Assembly: GCA_944470555.2 (NCBI GenBank)
Contig: OX104128.1
Span: forward strand, 57,605,257-57,669,256
DNA from: Heterobilharzia americana
Lineage: Eukaryota > Platyhelminthes > Trematoda > Strigeidida > Schistosomatidae
Reading direction: 5' to 3'
Length of the DNA: 64,000 bases
Below are positions 11,812-24,060 of the stretch, one piece after another. The position numbers and the translations under genes are program-made. The first letter of the stretch is position 1. Every line of letters begins with the position of its first letter. The notes under the pieces were generated by a model, which saw only the letters and a program-made list of their open reading frames with translations, was not told where the DNA came from and ran no database searches.

Positions 11812-12125
11812 CTTGGTGGCTAACAGTGGAATCATCCAGAACGTGCATTTCATCCTACTCATGACTAATATCGAGGCATCTAGACAGGTGACTATCTGCC
11901 AACGGATATCGACCAACTTGACTTAGTATAGAAAATGGAGATTACAAGTATCAAATAACACCTTATCCCCGTGGTAAAAGAGATGGCTCTAGTGGATGGC
12001 GTATTGGTGTTCAAAGCGATGGGTACTAGGTTCAAATTTCAGTCAGAACAACATCACTCAGGCATTTCCAGCTGACTAGTTTGAAGTAGGAAGAAACGCA
12101 CGTTCTTGATTTCACTGCTAACTAT
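11812..12125. mobile_element. Sm-alpha-like SINE, minus/plus pair, degraded
   Basis: A minus fragment (GGTGGCTAACAGTGGAATC) at 11812-11870 is joined to a tail (AATATCGAGGCATC), then a plus copy at 11975-12125 with box B AGGTTCAAATTTC. The hammerhead core reads CTGACTA and stem II is damaged. Confidence 0.65.
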
Positions 12126-12694
12126 AAAGCACACTACAACACAAATTTTGACCATATTTAATGTTGACCCATAGATAAGTCGATAAGAATTAACTAACGT
12201 CTCATTTTACACCAATCTATTTGATAAGTTTGGATTTTAGGAATCGTATTTTATCTAGAACTCAAGATCAGCACCAGATTTATCATACTCATCAGCTGTT
12301 TCACTAAATTTCTATCCATATACCCACTATTACTATGAATTTGAATCACAGTGTTGCATAACAATAGTATATCTATACTCAAAGATGAAACCATGATATT
12401 CTGTTCTAACACATCGAAATTTGAGACTGATGAGTTAGCATAGTTTCATGTAGCTAGTTAATCGCATTCAAAGAAGTCATTATTTCCGTTAGTTATTTAC
12501 TTGTATGAATTGCATGAAGATTATAAGGATGTAGAGTGGGTTGCAGTTCACTTAATATTTCAACCTAATATTTATTCACTACAGAATATTGACACTTCTA
12601 TATCTTTAAAAAGGTAAATATTTGTGATGACTATTCAATCTCACTGGTGTTTAAACTGTTTACTGAAATACTATAACAATCGAAATCCATTCAG

Positions 12695-12915
12695 TAGCCT
12701 TGCATACATTCATGCAGTAGGCAATGAGCCACACTTATCATATGTTGAAGCCTCGAACCTCAGTGAGTGAGGCAGTTTTTGAACCGTGACCCACTGATTG
12801 AAACTCACCTCTCTAGAGCAATGAAACCCAACAACCATACAGAATAAAACTAAATATATGCCTTGTTTCGCACTAAATAACCTACACTGATGAATATGCA
12901 TTCATTGTAGGCTGG
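12695..12915 (-). mobile_element. tRNA-like repeat family D
   Basis: Shares CATGCAGTAGGCAATGAGCC and GAACCGTGACCCACTGATTG with the copies at 37.17 and 43.71 kb. On the minus strand it reads like a tRNA-derived head (AATCAGTGGGTCACGGTTC). Confidence 0.55.
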
Positions 12916-13187
12916 TTCTGTTCATTGTAACATAACCTTAATGAAAATAACGGGGACTTTATGCATCATTACCTAGTTGATTTGAAAGTGTACTATATCT
13001 CTGTTAAATAAATCGTACAGTTAAGATAGCTTACATCAAGTCATACAAATATTTTCTAACAAGTATGCCAAAGCTTTACAATACATTCGAATTGGAATAG
13101 TCTAATTCTAGTAAGTACATGAATAATCTTATTTACTTGATATTCGAGAGGTGAGATTCGGATAATTCTATTGGTGCTGCATATTTG

Positions 13188-13495
13188 TTGCAAGAACCTA
13201 TCACGCAACGAATATGCAGGGGAAGGAAGTGGAGATGGATTGGAGTCAGCATACACTGAGAAGGCCGACTGGGGACATCACGCGTCAGGCCAGTTGCTCG
13301 AGTGGAATCCCTATGGGAAGCGACGAGTTGGACGTCCGAGGGTGACATGGAGGAGGTCGTGCGAGGAGGAAATGAGAGCTTCTGGGCTGTCGTGGGACCA
13401 GGTTCAAAAGATCTCAGAGAACAGAGGTCACTGGAGGCGTGCTACTGAAGCCCTATGTTCCACTAGGAACCCAGAGGACTAATAATAATAATATT
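13188..13495 (+). mobile_element. non-LTR retrotransposon L1, short 3' end
   Basis: One of the least decayed L1 tails: an open frame from NLSRNEYAGEGSGDGLE through EWNPYGKRRVGRPRVTWRRS, CEEEMRASGLSWDQVQKISE and on to ALCSTRNPED, then an AATAATAAT tail. No RT motifs remain because the copy is 5'-truncated. It lies in the intron between exons K and L. Confidence 0.78.
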
Positions 13496-13974
13496 GGTGA
13501 AAAATATGGGAATACGAAGTTGATAAGTAGTTCGCTTTCATTATCAACTTCTATTGGTCGACCGTAAATCGAATATGTTTCTACACTAACACATTAGGTC
13601 AACCCATTAGCTTGAATTCTTTAAGTGTATAAGTTACAAACTGTTGACCATCATCATTTTCTAGTATTTCTACATGAAAACATTCTATTGGCAACAACTC
13701 CTATTATTCCTTTGTTTTCAATTAATCTTTGTTTATTATCAGTTTCCTATGTGTATAAATCAATTTGACAGGGGAATTATTCACTAAGTTGGAAAATGTT
13801 TCATCGTCCAATATATCGATTGAAGTCATACAATTTATGTCAATCTTAAAGTCAGTTAACAGAGACGAAAGATCAGTATTGGACTGATTTTGCATGTAGT
13901 AGACATGTAACAATTGTGTTGGTCTATGTCAAATAAATTATTATTTTTTGAATGGAATGAGACTTTTTAATTTC

Positions 13975-14095
13975 GAGGTCATGGGTACGTACTGCCAAGG
14001 AGTCCCATACTAGGACGAAACAGAGGTCCAATGCTCACAGATTTTTAATGGTTCCCCAACTGATATCAGTCTATGATGAATACTACCTCTGAATA
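13975..14095 (+). mobile_element. family B hammerhead SINE, partial
   Basis: Plus orientation: GTCATGGGTACGTACTGCC, AGGAGTCCCATACTAGGACG, AAACAG, then TTCCCCAACTGATATCAGTC and ATGATGAATACTACC. The CTGAGGA box is broken by extra bases (CTGCCAAGGA). The head is missing. Confidence 0.65.
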
Positions 14096-14272
14096 AATTA
14101 CTCACCCATATGATAGACTAGTCATGATTACTATTCTTCATTCTCTGAAGTTTAATAAAGTATGAGTTGTTATTGTTGAGAAAAATTCTCTATTGATGCG
14201 TCTATCAGAATATCACCGTCGTGCAATCGATTAAATTTCTAATATCACATATATATAAAATAATTCACTTAC

Positions 14273-14475
14273 ATCATGCTCAAATGTTCCATTCTGATCC
14301 AAAGTTAACAAGTTTTGTTCAAGTAAAGCTAAACCAGCTGCATACAATGAGACTTCATCCAATTGTAATATGCCTAATGCAATCCAAAATAATGGTTGAT
14401 GTGTTTCTGAATCCGATGGTAGAAGTGGTAAAAGTCGAGTTAAACAAATAATTATCGCTTCAATGAGATATAATT
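14273..14475 (-). CDS. NF1: neurofibromin exon K: helical C-terminal region
   Basis: 203 nt, phase 1 to 0, acceptor TTCTTCAATAG and donor GTAAGT. It encodes (E)[18 protein letters not shown], then [20 protein letters not shown] and [13 protein letters not shown], ending FEHD. Human has LIEATVIALTKLQPLL, ALFWVAVAVLQLDEVNLYSA and GTALLEQNLHTLD. An overlapping open frame on the other strand (14221-14451) is a shadow of this exon. Confidence 0.92.
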
Positions 14476-14884
14476 CTATTGAAGAAGAAAAAAAGTAACA
14501 ATAAAGAGGATTCCTTAAAAGTGAAATTATTATACAGGAACCATTTTAGTGAACAGATATTCGAAAATTTTTTTAGTGACTATGAAATATGAGATTATTT
14601 GTGATAAATTGGAGGAAGTATCAGTAATAATAGGAATCATTCCTACTGATATTAAAATATACAATCACCGAGGATTTTATCAGCACAATACTTTATGATC
14701 CTAACGTTAGTTTCTTGAACAGGACTGACAGATTCTTGTTATAAAATGTATTCTCCATAGAGAAGACTAGATATCTTTGGGGGTTTTTGTTAAGGTAGCT
14801 GAAGGTGGTGAGTAGTAGAAGGGTGGAATGAACATTTCATCCCATTTATGACATAAGCTTCAGGCAGAATTGTACTGATTTCAT

Positions 14885-15060
14885 ATTGATCACGATGACT
14901 AGTAGAGGAATCTAGGATGCACGTTTCGTCTTATTTGGGACTCGTCAGCCGGATGTACCTGCATCCCAGTGAGTGGTGTTGCTGCCACTGAGGTTCAAAT
15001 CCAGTATCCACCATCCACTAAGCCACTGGCATACCATAATCACCTATTGTACAATGGGTA
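14885..15060 (-). mobile_element. Sm-alpha-like hammerhead SINE
   Basis: Minus copy: hammerhead at the left, then the reversed box B (GAGGTTCAAATCCAGTATCC) and reversed box A region. The ribozyme is listed separately. In the intron between exons J and K, 400 bases from exon K's acceptor. Confidence 0.75.
14910..14954 (-). ncRNA. hammerhead ribozyme, core residues intact
   Basis: Minus strand: ATCCGG, CTGACGA, G-TCC-CAAATA-AGA-C, GAAA, CGTGC, ATC, then CTAGAT. All conserved core positions are present and ATC is an allowed cleavage triplet. Stem I (ATCCGG/CTAGAT) has one mismatch and one wobble; stem II has one A-C mismatch; stem III is short. Confidence 0.7.
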
Positions 15061-15136
15061 TCAGTTGTTGCATTGATTTCTTTATTGAGATTAGAGTTTA
15101 GTAGTAACTGTTTAGAAAAGTTAACAAAATATCCAA

Positions 15137-15170
15137 TATCTATCTATCTATCTATCCATCCATCTAATAT
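15137..15170. repeat. (ATCT)n microsatellite
   Basis: ATCTATCTATCTATC followed by CATCCATCTAATATC. Confidence 0.85.
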
Positions 15171-15339
15171 CTACGATAATCGTCTTGGAGTGCAACGAGT
15201 GTTACGATGTTGTGAGGGAGTTTCGCCCTGTTTAGAAGCTATCAATTATTATTGTTATCACCAGTTCGACTGTTCGAGATGGCGGCGGTTTGGCAGACTT
15301 GTATTGATACTCAGTAATGATTGAAGGTGGGATAAAAAT

Positions 15340-15540
15340 TTGAATTCACATGACAGTCAGAAGCAAAAATCCTTGGTGAATAAAATAAAGTAGAAATCTG
15401 GTCAGTAATCGTGTCTGGTAGTTCAGTTGATAGATTACCGAGCCGGAAACCTAGTGGTCACTGGTTCGAATCCACCCATGGCCTAAATTTTCATTTCGTC
15501 TTGAATCATCACCCAGTGTTAATTTTGTCATGTCCATTTT
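15340..15540 (+). mobile_element. tRNA-like SINE family C
   Basis: Box A GTAGTTCAGTTGATAG, box B TGGTTCGAATCCACC, then TTTTCATTTCGTCTTGAATC and ATCACCCAGT. No acceptor-stem pairing, so it is a SINE and not a functional tRNA gene. Confidence 0.7.
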
Positions 15541-17329
15541 TGTCATCACGATTGGAACCTAACACTTATTCTTTCTTATACTAGTAACAAATGGAGTTTT
15601 TCCGACTAATCGGTAAAAGATGTTAGGAAAGTTAGTTCCCAATGGGACTGAGCGCATCAACTGGAGTCTGAAAAAAAACTTGTTATAGTGTACAGAAAGA
15701 TTGGAAGAATCTTCGTAAGAAACCGCATATGCCTAAAGCTTTTTTCAATCAATCACTTTGTTTCGGAATTTTGGGAAAAGGCACGTGAACCAACGTGTAA
15801 GTATCAGGTTGGTTGAAGAGATGAAAAATCAATGGAACTTTAGTCTAGAAAGGCCTGGAAATAGCCAAGGCCATGGTAATGTATATCAACCTCGTAATTT
15901 GTACATATTATTGACGTTACTGTTGACAGTGCCAAATACATCTATTCTGTTACCGCCTTTTCTATTTACGGAGGAGCTGAGTGACTATTAGGAGAGAATC
16001 CGAAGGTATTTGTACAGGCGTCCACATATACACAATTCAAGCTATGTCAAGTCACTGGTAAAGATATATAAAATTTGCGACTGAAATATGTAAAATGGTG
16101 ACGGATGAATAAATGCCAACTCTTTATCATGAAGAACTTAAAGCTTCTCTGTAGTGTTATAATGAAAGAATGAAAGCCTCATCACTGAGGATTATTGAAA
16201 AATTCAATCAAATGCCGAATAACATACAGATAGGATCTACATCGAGAAGTCATAAGATTTTAAAAAGACGTTTCTTAGACACTTCAATGATAGACATACT
16301 GAAGTTGAAAATGAGTTCGAGAAGCCTGATAATATGAATCATGTTATGTCGATGGATGAGAACGATATTAACCCCTCCACTACGCTGCCACAAAATAGTA
16401 AATCATGAAAATATTCAATTAGATTATGTTGATGAAAATCAATGGAGTACTTGTCGAGAATTTACAAAAGGGACATAACGTTTTTATTGTCAATCACTTG
16501 TGTGTATTTTATTATTAACATAGCATTTTTAACAGTGAAATGCTTACACCAATTCGCTAACCTCGATGAACCAAATTCACTTAAGCTTTTTTAAGCAGGT
16601 AGTGCTGTCATACTATTTTGGTCATATTTGCCAACAAGCCTTAGCTTTCTAGATGACAGCGTGAGATTTTGTGTCCAGTTTGAGCCAGGTAATTTAGATG
16701 TAGTTGGTATGAATGGTTAGGTACTTCGCTATCCGATGAATCACCATAGTCAACACCATAGTATTCTACCACGGTGACTTGCTTCTGACCACCTGGTGCA
16801 TTGTGAATTTGGATGTAATTAAGGTTTTTCAGTTACCTGGTGGTTAGTGGATGTGATGTCTGAAGTGAAGCTGGCTTGCAGATAGTCCTAGTGTCCATTT
16901 TCTCGTATGAACATAAACTGTCTTTGGTAAAGTAATCCACTATCGTGCTAAGCAACTATGTCAACTGATGCGTGTACAGGGGAATTGAACCCCTCCGTAT
17001 ATCTGTGTAATTATTGGTAATTGAGCTTGTACTGGTACTCTCTGAGAACTTCTTGTGGATATTCATTGTGAGGTTCAGTTGTAGAAGCCTGGGTAACACT
17101 AAACATGTTACATTATTTTGCAAACTGTCGACAAGTACTTCATGGCTTTCATCAGCATGATCTAACTAAATGTTTGGATAATTTCACGGTCGGGGGTGGA
17201 TGTGTTAATATCGTCCTCATCCGTCGATTCAGTTGAAGGTCATCGTCAAATGCTATACGTTAGATATGTTAGCTGTCTTCGCTTTTTTACATTCAAAATG
17301 TGAGGGATTAAACAAATTGAAATAAAAAT
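15541..17329. other. intronic sequence, nothing recognised
   Basis: Between family C and a Penelope-like fragment. A 77-codon plus-strand open frame at 15758-15991 has no recognised motif and looks accidental. Some stretches near 16.2-16.5 kb may be old coding remnants but give no family. Confidence 0.5.
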
Positions 17330-18450
17330 AACGCACATATCTTGTTTTAAACTAAAACTATTAATGGAGTAGCTATGGGTTCTCCGGTATCCCCTTTGCG
17401 TTGTATTCATGTCTTACATTCAATCAATCATCTTCTTTAACTCCATCAAACCATGTATTTGCCTTAGATACCTAGATGATACATTCGTAATTTTTAAAAA
17501 GATCTCGTCTCAGAACTTATTCCAAATTAATTAATACTCATTCTTCACACATTAAATTCATATGTGAACATGAAAATGTAACCAGTGGAGTGTTTGGTTA
17601 AAAGGAATGGGAACTGAAGTCTAAGTTTATCGATTTATCACAAAAGTAACACATTCAAATGGATATCTTGATTTCAACTCAACACATCCACTCAGTGCTA
17701 CACTTTCACTTGCTCAGAATTGATTCAGGAGAGCCAAAAAGCTCATCACGAATGAAGATGACAGGGCAAACGGAAGTAAGTAATGTATTAGATGTATCAT
17801 ATTCCAATAACCACCCTAAGAATGTCATTCAAAAGACTCAGAAATATGAACAGAAGGACCCAAAATGAATTTGAAATGATGATTTTCAGATTGGCACAGT
17901 AGTTCTACCATTCCACCACAGTAAAACTGAACAGCTACAAAGAATCTTGAAGAAATACCGAATTACAGCCTTTTTCAAGACTACAAACACTCTCAGAAAT
18001 GCTCTAGTACACGTAAAATATACAATTCCTTTCACCTCCACACAGAATCGTGTCTACACAGATTAGGCAGTGTTGATTGTGATGCCTAGTATATTGGTCA
18101 ATCATCTTATGAGATCACCATTTGGGTTAAAGGACATGGAAGCTACACATAACGATGGCTAAATAATCTTGTAGAATTTACAAGTCAAGTCGGCGATCGC
18201 GGTTCATGTCATCGATCACAGTTACAAAATCGATGTTGAAAATATTAAAATTATTCAAAAAAGGTTTCTCCAACAGCGAGGAAATAAGAATAGCTGAGAC
18301 ATTTCATATTATGTTGAATCCAAATACACTCAGTAGAGAAATGAAGGCCTTACACTATCCAACCAACCTGAACAGTATTCCCAAAAACAGCACACCACAT
18401 ACAATATTCAGAACTAAAGTGCATACATACACATACACAAACTGAATTTG
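17330..18450 (+). mobile_element. Penelope-like element fragment
   Basis: Starts with TINGVAMGSPVSPL and, after an indel, CLRYLDDTFVIFKK, the palm motifs of Penelope-like reverse transcriptases. About 500 bases on comes FKTTNTLRNALVH and then YIGQSSYEITI, the GIY-YIG endonuclease core with degraded surroundings. Both RT and GIY-YIG are broken by stops. Sense orientation is opposite to NF1. Confidence 0.72.
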
Positions 18451-18619
18451 TCATCCATAGTATTGTTCTTACACTTTCACAACCAGTCACATGTATACAT
18501 ATTCACATCACCTTCAATTCCCGACTAATCATGGGTAAGAAAGACAAGTTCGAGCGCGTCCTGACCAACATAACAGTGATATTTATTAAATTGGCATGCA
18601 CGTTGGACTGACACCAATT

Positions 18620-18910
18620 GTAGAAAAATTGGAAAACTGAGAGCCCTCAACAGCTGTCCATCCTTAGTATGGGACTCCTCAGCAGTTTGCACCCATGACT
18701 CCGCTAGGGATCACACCCAAGACCTTCAGGTTCCGTGGCAGGCAGGTCATCATTGAGCCACTGGGTAGGACTCCAATGATCCATATTTCCTACTCCTATC
18801 AGTTCACGAAACAGCGCGACCGCCATCCAATGTCATCATTGAGTATTTGTCCTCATGGCCACCGGGTTTCTAATGTTCCTACTACTGATCTCAGTCCATG
18901 ATGAATACCA
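18620..18910 (-). mobile_element. family B hammerhead SINE
   Basis: Reversed hammerhead (ATGGGACTCCTCAGCAG) with the GAAA box lost, reversed box B (GGGATCACACCCAAGACC) and reversed box A (ATCATTGAGCCACTGGG), then the TTTCCTACTCCTATCAGTTC segment. The right end is TCAGTCCATGATGAATACC. Confidence 0.7.
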
Positions 18911-18968
18911 ACTTTTGAAAAATCTCTAAATTTTAATAAACTCCCAGATTCAATGATATTTATGTCCA

Positions 18969-18969
<1 letters not shown>

Positions 18970-19017
<48 letters not shown>
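18970..19017. repeat. (ATT)n microsatellite
   Basis: About 15 ATT units in the intron, roughly 150 bases past the donor of exon J. Confidence 0.95.
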
Positions 19018-19021
<4 letters not shown>

Positions 19022-19169
19022 GACAATGTGATCTTCGAATTCATCACTACTTACTATTTAAACAATCGATGGAACTTGTACAGGTTTTACTTGTATTAAT
19101 CATATTTTTAATGTATATATAAGAAATTCCTTATGAATATATTGATAATAATTAATTAACATAACTAAC

Positions 19170-19360
19170 CTGCTTGTCCAGTATTTACAGTTCTATGCCT
19201 TAAATCTTTTTCCATATTCAATTCATTTGCATAAGATGCTAATGCTCTAGACATGATACACAATAATTGTTTAATATCAGTGTCTGTGAAACTTTTACAA
19301 ATACAGCCAAGTACAATGATAGCACGTGGTTGTAAGGCTGGATTATGCTGAAAAGCAAAT
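19170..19360 (-). CDS. NF1: neurofibromin exon J: helical C-terminal region
   Basis: 191 nt, phase 2 to 1, acceptor TTTTTTTAAG and donor GTTAGT. It encodes (K)FAFQHNPALQPRAIIVLGC, then ICKSFTDTDIKQLLCIMSRA and ends VNTGQA. Human has [20 protein letters not shown] and IKQIIRILSKAL. The donor GTTAGT is the weakest of the set but phase and homology agree. The segment between the second helix and the end (ASYANELNMEKDLRHR) is less conserved. Confidence 0.9.
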
Positions 19361-19654
19361 CTTAAAAAAAGTTTTTTTTAAATATAAATGAAACGCATAA
19401 ATAAAGTGATTCAATCTAAAATAACATTACCGATAGTAGCAGTAATAATAATAGTAATGATGATGATGATAATAATAATAATAGTGGTAACAAGCTTCTG
19501 TAGTATTAAAAACTTCAGAAATGCATATTGATTGATTAATGAATGGTAACTAACTGTATATAGTCTTGTTCTAGGTGCTGGTCGAATTCTACCGATCATT
19601 TTGCAGTATGTCCACCAGGCTAGGAGGTTCACCGTCACGAAGCCTTAAGATAGA

Positions 19655-20415
19655 TGTTAGTAGAATGAAGGCAATAGGCAGAGGTGATGAAGATACCCAA
19701 CCAACAACAACAACAGCAAAAGCGACAACAAGCTCCAATCACCATGAACGGGAGAAACTTAAAGGAAGTAACCTCCTTTACCTATCTAGGCAGCACTGTT
19801 TCAACTACAGGTGGCACAGGCACAGATGAGGACGTCAAAGCAGCCAGGATCGGAAAAGCAAGACAGGCGTTCATTAGCCTGAAACCAGTGTGGAGATCTT
19901 CTGCGCTCGGCATGGTGAACAAGATGCGGATTTTCAACACCACCGTCAATTCAGTGCTTCTGTATGGTTCAGAGACTTGCAGCGTTACGAAAAGGATTTC
20001 CAACAAACTACAGACATTCATTAACAACTGCCTACTCTAGCTCGTTACTGAAAATCAGATGAATCGCCAGAAAGAATAAGCAACAAGGAACTCTGGCCTG
20101 TCAACGAACCAACCAAGAACCTATCACTCAACAAATATTCAGAAAAAAGTGGAGATGGATCGGATTGGGCATACACTGAGAAGGCCGACTGGGGACATCA
20201 CGCAACAGGCCAGGCCGTCGAGTGGAACCCGATGGGAAACGACCAGTTGGGCGTCCCAGCTGAGGGTGACATGGAGGAGATGGTGTGAGGAAGAAATGAG
20301 AGCTTGTGTGCTGTGGTGGAGCCAGGTTCAAAAGATTACAGAGAAGAGAGTGGAGTGGAGACGTGCTACTGAAATCCTATATTCCACTAGGAACCCAAGA
20401 GACAAATAATATAAT
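19655..20415 (+). mobile_element. non-LTR retrotransposon L1, 3' portion
   Basis: Contains MKIPNQQQQQQKRQQAPITM and NGRNLKEVTSFTYLGSTVST, then KARQAFISLKPVWRSSALGM, VLLYGSETCSVTK and NKLQTFINNC, followed in another frame by the GHTLRRPTGDIT and VTWRRWCEEEMRA tail, ending in AAATAATATAAT. It shows the order of the whole 3' third of the element. A (TAA)-like tract lies just upstream at 19441-19485. Confidence 0.8.
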
Positions 20416-20439
20416 AGGTCCCGTTTGACCCGGATTTCG

Positions 20440-20575
20440 TGCGTTTTACAATTTCAACAGGACTGATATCCCGACTGAGATATGAACCCCCCGTCAACCA
20501 GTGTTGCAGTCAGAAATGTTACCATTGATCTATTCAGGCTGCGATTATCCTCCAGTAGGACTGAAATAGGTACAT
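20440..20575 (-). mobile_element. tRNA-like repeat family E
   Basis: ATATGAACCCCCCGTCAACC then AGTGTTGCAGTCAGAAATG and ACCATTGATCTATTCAGGC, matching the copies at 30.8 and 31.1 kb. Starts directly after the L1 3' tail. Confidence 0.55.
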
Positions 20576-20844
20576 TAGAAATGTCTCTTCACATTTAAAA
20601 ACTCTGTTTAATAAAGACTTCAGAATGAAATTCCATATTCTCTCCTTTCTCTCCTATACCAAACAAGACTGATCCTACTGTCTGTTGGTCATTAGTGACA
20701 TGCTTCGAAATAAGATTTCCCGAAGTTCTAATGACGTATATTGATCCGTGGGACAAACCAATTCAGACGTCAGGACAATCACTCAACGACGGCATTGGAT
20801 GAATTTCAAGCTGTATCATGAAATGGCCGTTGGGTTCTTACCTG

Positions 20845-21020
20845 TTAGCTCAGTGGCAACATGCTCGTTGCTAGATCTCATGGTCCTGGGTTCAATCCCC
20901 AAAGAAGTCGACGGTAAGCAATGCTGAGGAGTCCCATACTAGGACGAAATAATTGTCTATTTCTCCTAGGCTTCTAATTGTTCTCCAGCTGATGTCAGTC
21001 CATGATAAATACCACCCCGA
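20845..21020 (+). mobile_element. family B hammerhead SINE
   Basis: Plus copy with tRNA-like head (TTAGCTCAGTGGCAACATGC box A; GGTCCTGGGTTCAATCCCC box B), hammerhead at 20918-20963, and the 3' segment CAGCTGATGTCAGTCCATGA. The clearest demonstration of head-then-ribozyme order in this family. Confidence 0.8.
20918..20963 (+). ncRNA. family B hammerhead ribozyme, core intact
   Basis: GCAATG, CTGAGGA, G-TCC-CATACTA-GGA-C, GAAA, TAATTG-TC, then TATTTC. All core residues present, cleavage expected after the GTC-like triplet. Stem I pairs at five of six positions, counting one wobble; stem III is a very short AT palindrome. Confidence 0.7.
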
Positions 21021-21394
21021 AATCAACCAAATCCCTACAGTCCTCCAGAATGAAATATCTGGCTTACTTTTGGTCAATTTTTTCTTCCTACATTAACTCA
21101 TCCAACTGATTTTGTACTACTTCTTGCGTAACATACTATCACAATAATATATGATGTGTTAGGAATATTTGACTTTACCCACTGTTCATCAATTTCTTGT
21201 CTTTAAAATATGCTTTGAGTCTTTGTATAAAAAGAAATGTTGAGTAATAATTTTTGTTGTATCAGTTATTGGTTTGTGCTCATTTCAGTTATTTAACAAT
21301 AGTGTTACCTTACTTTATTTTTGTTAAAAATATTATGGGAACACTTTATTATGATCTATATTTTATGTCGTTAAAAACAGTTTAGTAATGATGG

Positions 21395-21895
21395 ACGGTG
21401 GCTAGCAGTGGGTTCCAGAATGCGCATTTCATCTTACTTGGACCCGTCAGCTTGGTATACCTGCCTCCCAATGCCAAGTGGCGTTGTCCCCAGCAGAATT
21501 CAAACTCGGGGCCGGTCGCCTTAAACGTCAAGTTGTTATCCAGTAACACCACCGAGCCATGACAGCCACCTTTTGTACGGTGGGCATATTTTTAGTGTAA
21601 ATGCTTGTATTGTACCGTCGTTGGTTGGACCGAACTAATCGGTCTCTATTGATATATGGGCTCCTGAGCGGATGCCTCGATATTGCCTATGTTTTTAATT
21701 ATATAGTAATGATAGTATAAAACAAGCGTGGCTCGGTGATCTAGTGGACAGAGATGTGGCGTTAAAAACGATCGGTCACGAGTTCAAATCCCGGTGATAA
21801 CAACATCACCCACTGGGAGGCATGTACGTCTAGCTGACGAGTCCCAAATAGGACGAGATGTGCATCCTGGGATACACTGCCAGCCAATGCTGATC
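21395..21895. mobile_element. Sm-alpha-like SINEs, minus then plus
   Basis: Minus copy 21395-21600 (GGTGGCTAGCAGTGGGTTCC ... reversed boxes) with its tail to 21710, then a plus copy 21725-21895 with box B GAGTTCAAATCCCGG. The plus hammerhead (21828-21873) has GAGA in place of GAAA; the minus one has CTGACGG in place of CTGACGA. Confidence 0.75.
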
Positions 21896-21999
21896 ATGAA
21901 AGCTTTTTGACAAAAGAACGCAGATAAGTCATTCAACACACTAAGACCCCATTTTCAATTCAGTCAGCCTTAAATGTTTACCGGTATTTTAATTACAGT

Positions 22000-23740
22000 T
22001 GGTTCACTGCCCTTACTTTGGCCGAAAATAAAGTGTTCAGTCTAGACTGAATACTTTAAATAATAGTGGATTTTATGTAAACTAGGAACTCCAATTTACG
22101 GTGGTTAGTAGGTGAAATCCAAATGTAATCTAGGAAAAAAATTTTAAAAAAATGTGATGCCAGGTTCAATCCAATAACTATAAGATTTTCATCTCCATCT
22201 AACTGTGAGGCTTAGTAGATAGAAATACATTTGGTCCACGGATGATAATTTTTTAAGTGTTGTTTTCTACCCCATCTCCCTCACTACCTGCGCCACTTGT
22301 TGTCAAATCAAAATACACGACGAACCAACCCAAGACATTGGTTGAACGAAATTGAAAAGTACTATAAAATAGAGGAAACTGGGGAAGGGTTACTTTATTT
22401 CTATGATGAACAACGATACCATCCGGTGCTGTAACAGAAAATGAATCAATCTTCATGGAGCATTTTCGTCTAGCCCCATTTCCATCTTTAGAGTCTTTGA
22501 AGGACGCCCTAAAGAAGTATAAGAACCAGACGTATACGCACAACGTTGTACGAGATTCACATTTTTAAGGTGACCCAAGAGCCTACATCAAGTTAGTTTG
22601 CTTTAAGGCTAGTGGAAGCCGGTCAATAAAGGGTTTAGTGACAAGAAGGTCAGTTCTGTTTGTTTTCATTATATATTTCATAGGATATCCCTGAAATGCT
22701 TTTGTCTGGTGTTCGTGTTCGCCAATTTTTCAGAAGGTTTCTGGACAGCAACTCGGTGGCTGTTAACTCACAATTATCCCTGCAATTCTCTGCTTTATGA
22801 CAATAGTTCTTGGGCACGGAAGTTGACGTGAGTTGAATTGGACAACATAAGGCCATTGCTAATATCCGACACGGCTGCATTTAATGTTCTTGTTTTCACT
22901 TATGCACACTAAGGTAAACGACTGAATAATCAAGATGTGTTCAGTACGCGTTATCACTTATTCATTTAGTGTAATCTGACCAGTATGTAGAATTTCCTAT
23001 GAAACCATTTTGTTGTAGGAATTTATTATAAATTCCAGGAGCACATAATCAGTTACAGTGGATCGGCATTCTTCTCTGTTACTGAAAATGCAGATCTAAA
23101 ATCCTTCTTTTTTGCTACAGTGGAGCAACTAAAATTTGCTGAAAACTAAACCACACAACACAATCAGGATCATCTACCTGAGCTACAGATATTTTGTACT
23201 ATACATTCCAACCAATTTAGTCCAAGTAACATCACATCAAACCAGCCTAGTAGATAGGCATTTATTCATTGTGTTTACTGCATTAGATATGGGAAAGTTT
23301 ATTGTTGTACATTAAACTGCTTCACTTGCTCATATCTTTTTATTTCTTGTCTTTGAAACTACTTAGTCTATTTGTAGGGTTTCTTACACTATGCCAATAA
23401 TATTGGAATAAATATTTCACAATATTTCAGTCAGTCTATTTCATTGTTTACTCTCTGTTATACCTATTAATGGAAAAGAAGCTGGGAAGTTTTTGCAAGC
23501 ATAACTGATTGTATTATTTTAGTTAATTTTAGAAGACATTTCATTGAAGACTTATTTTATCATATTGTGGTATAATTCAACTGAAGAGGTTTGTATTTAA
23601 ACTGTGGCACCTGTTTCTCTTCGTTGTATGATTCTAGAATAACTGATGGCTAAAGAAAATCGACTATTATTATGTATATCATTGCTTTATGTGAATCAAA
23701 ATCCGTTATTTTATCCCGATGAAGTATGGTGCATTGTGGT
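22000..23740. other. intronic sequence, nothing firmly recognised
   Basis: Contains a 96-codon minus-strand open frame (22253-22543) with even composition but no domain I can name; it may be an unrecognised transposon piece. The rest is AT-rich intron. Confidence 0.5.
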
Positions 23741-23749
23741 ACCATTTGA

Positions 23750-24060
23750 TGAAGTCTTTTGAGTTGCACTGGGCGATGTAAACTACTTGGTTGGGATTTC
23801 CTAAGAGATAAGAATTAGTCGTTGAGGATTCTTGATGAAATGACTGAAAATCGATCAGAATGGTGCAAATATATTCACTCATTGACATCTAAAATTTGAA
23901 TATTTGAGCTAACCTTTATCCAGATATCCTTAGTTCTGTCATACAACTTTCTCTACTATGTTCTCTGTATACTAGTGTGAAGTGTAGCAACTTGAACTGA
24001 TAACTCTGTATGAGATGTTCTACGTTGACTTTATCAGTCAGTCAATTCAGTTGTAAATCC
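23750..24060 (+). mobile_element. non-LTR retrotransposon L2, 3' tail
   Basis: Reads GRCKLLGWDF ... SLRILDEMTENRSEWCKYIHSL followed by the same UTR pattern as the copy at 4.0-4.5 kb. 5'-truncated, in the intron upstream of exon J. Confidence 0.65.

Noticed and set aside
14221..14451. 76-codon plus-strand open frame
   Set aside because: It is the antisense shadow of NF1 exon K.
15758..15991. 77-codon plus-strand open frame
   Set aside because: No motif, no splice sites in phase and no similarity to surrounding elements.
22253..22543. 96-codon minus-strand open frame
   Set aside because: No recognised domain, no splice-site support and not continuous with NF1. It may be an unnamed transposon piece, but there is no evidence to call a gene.
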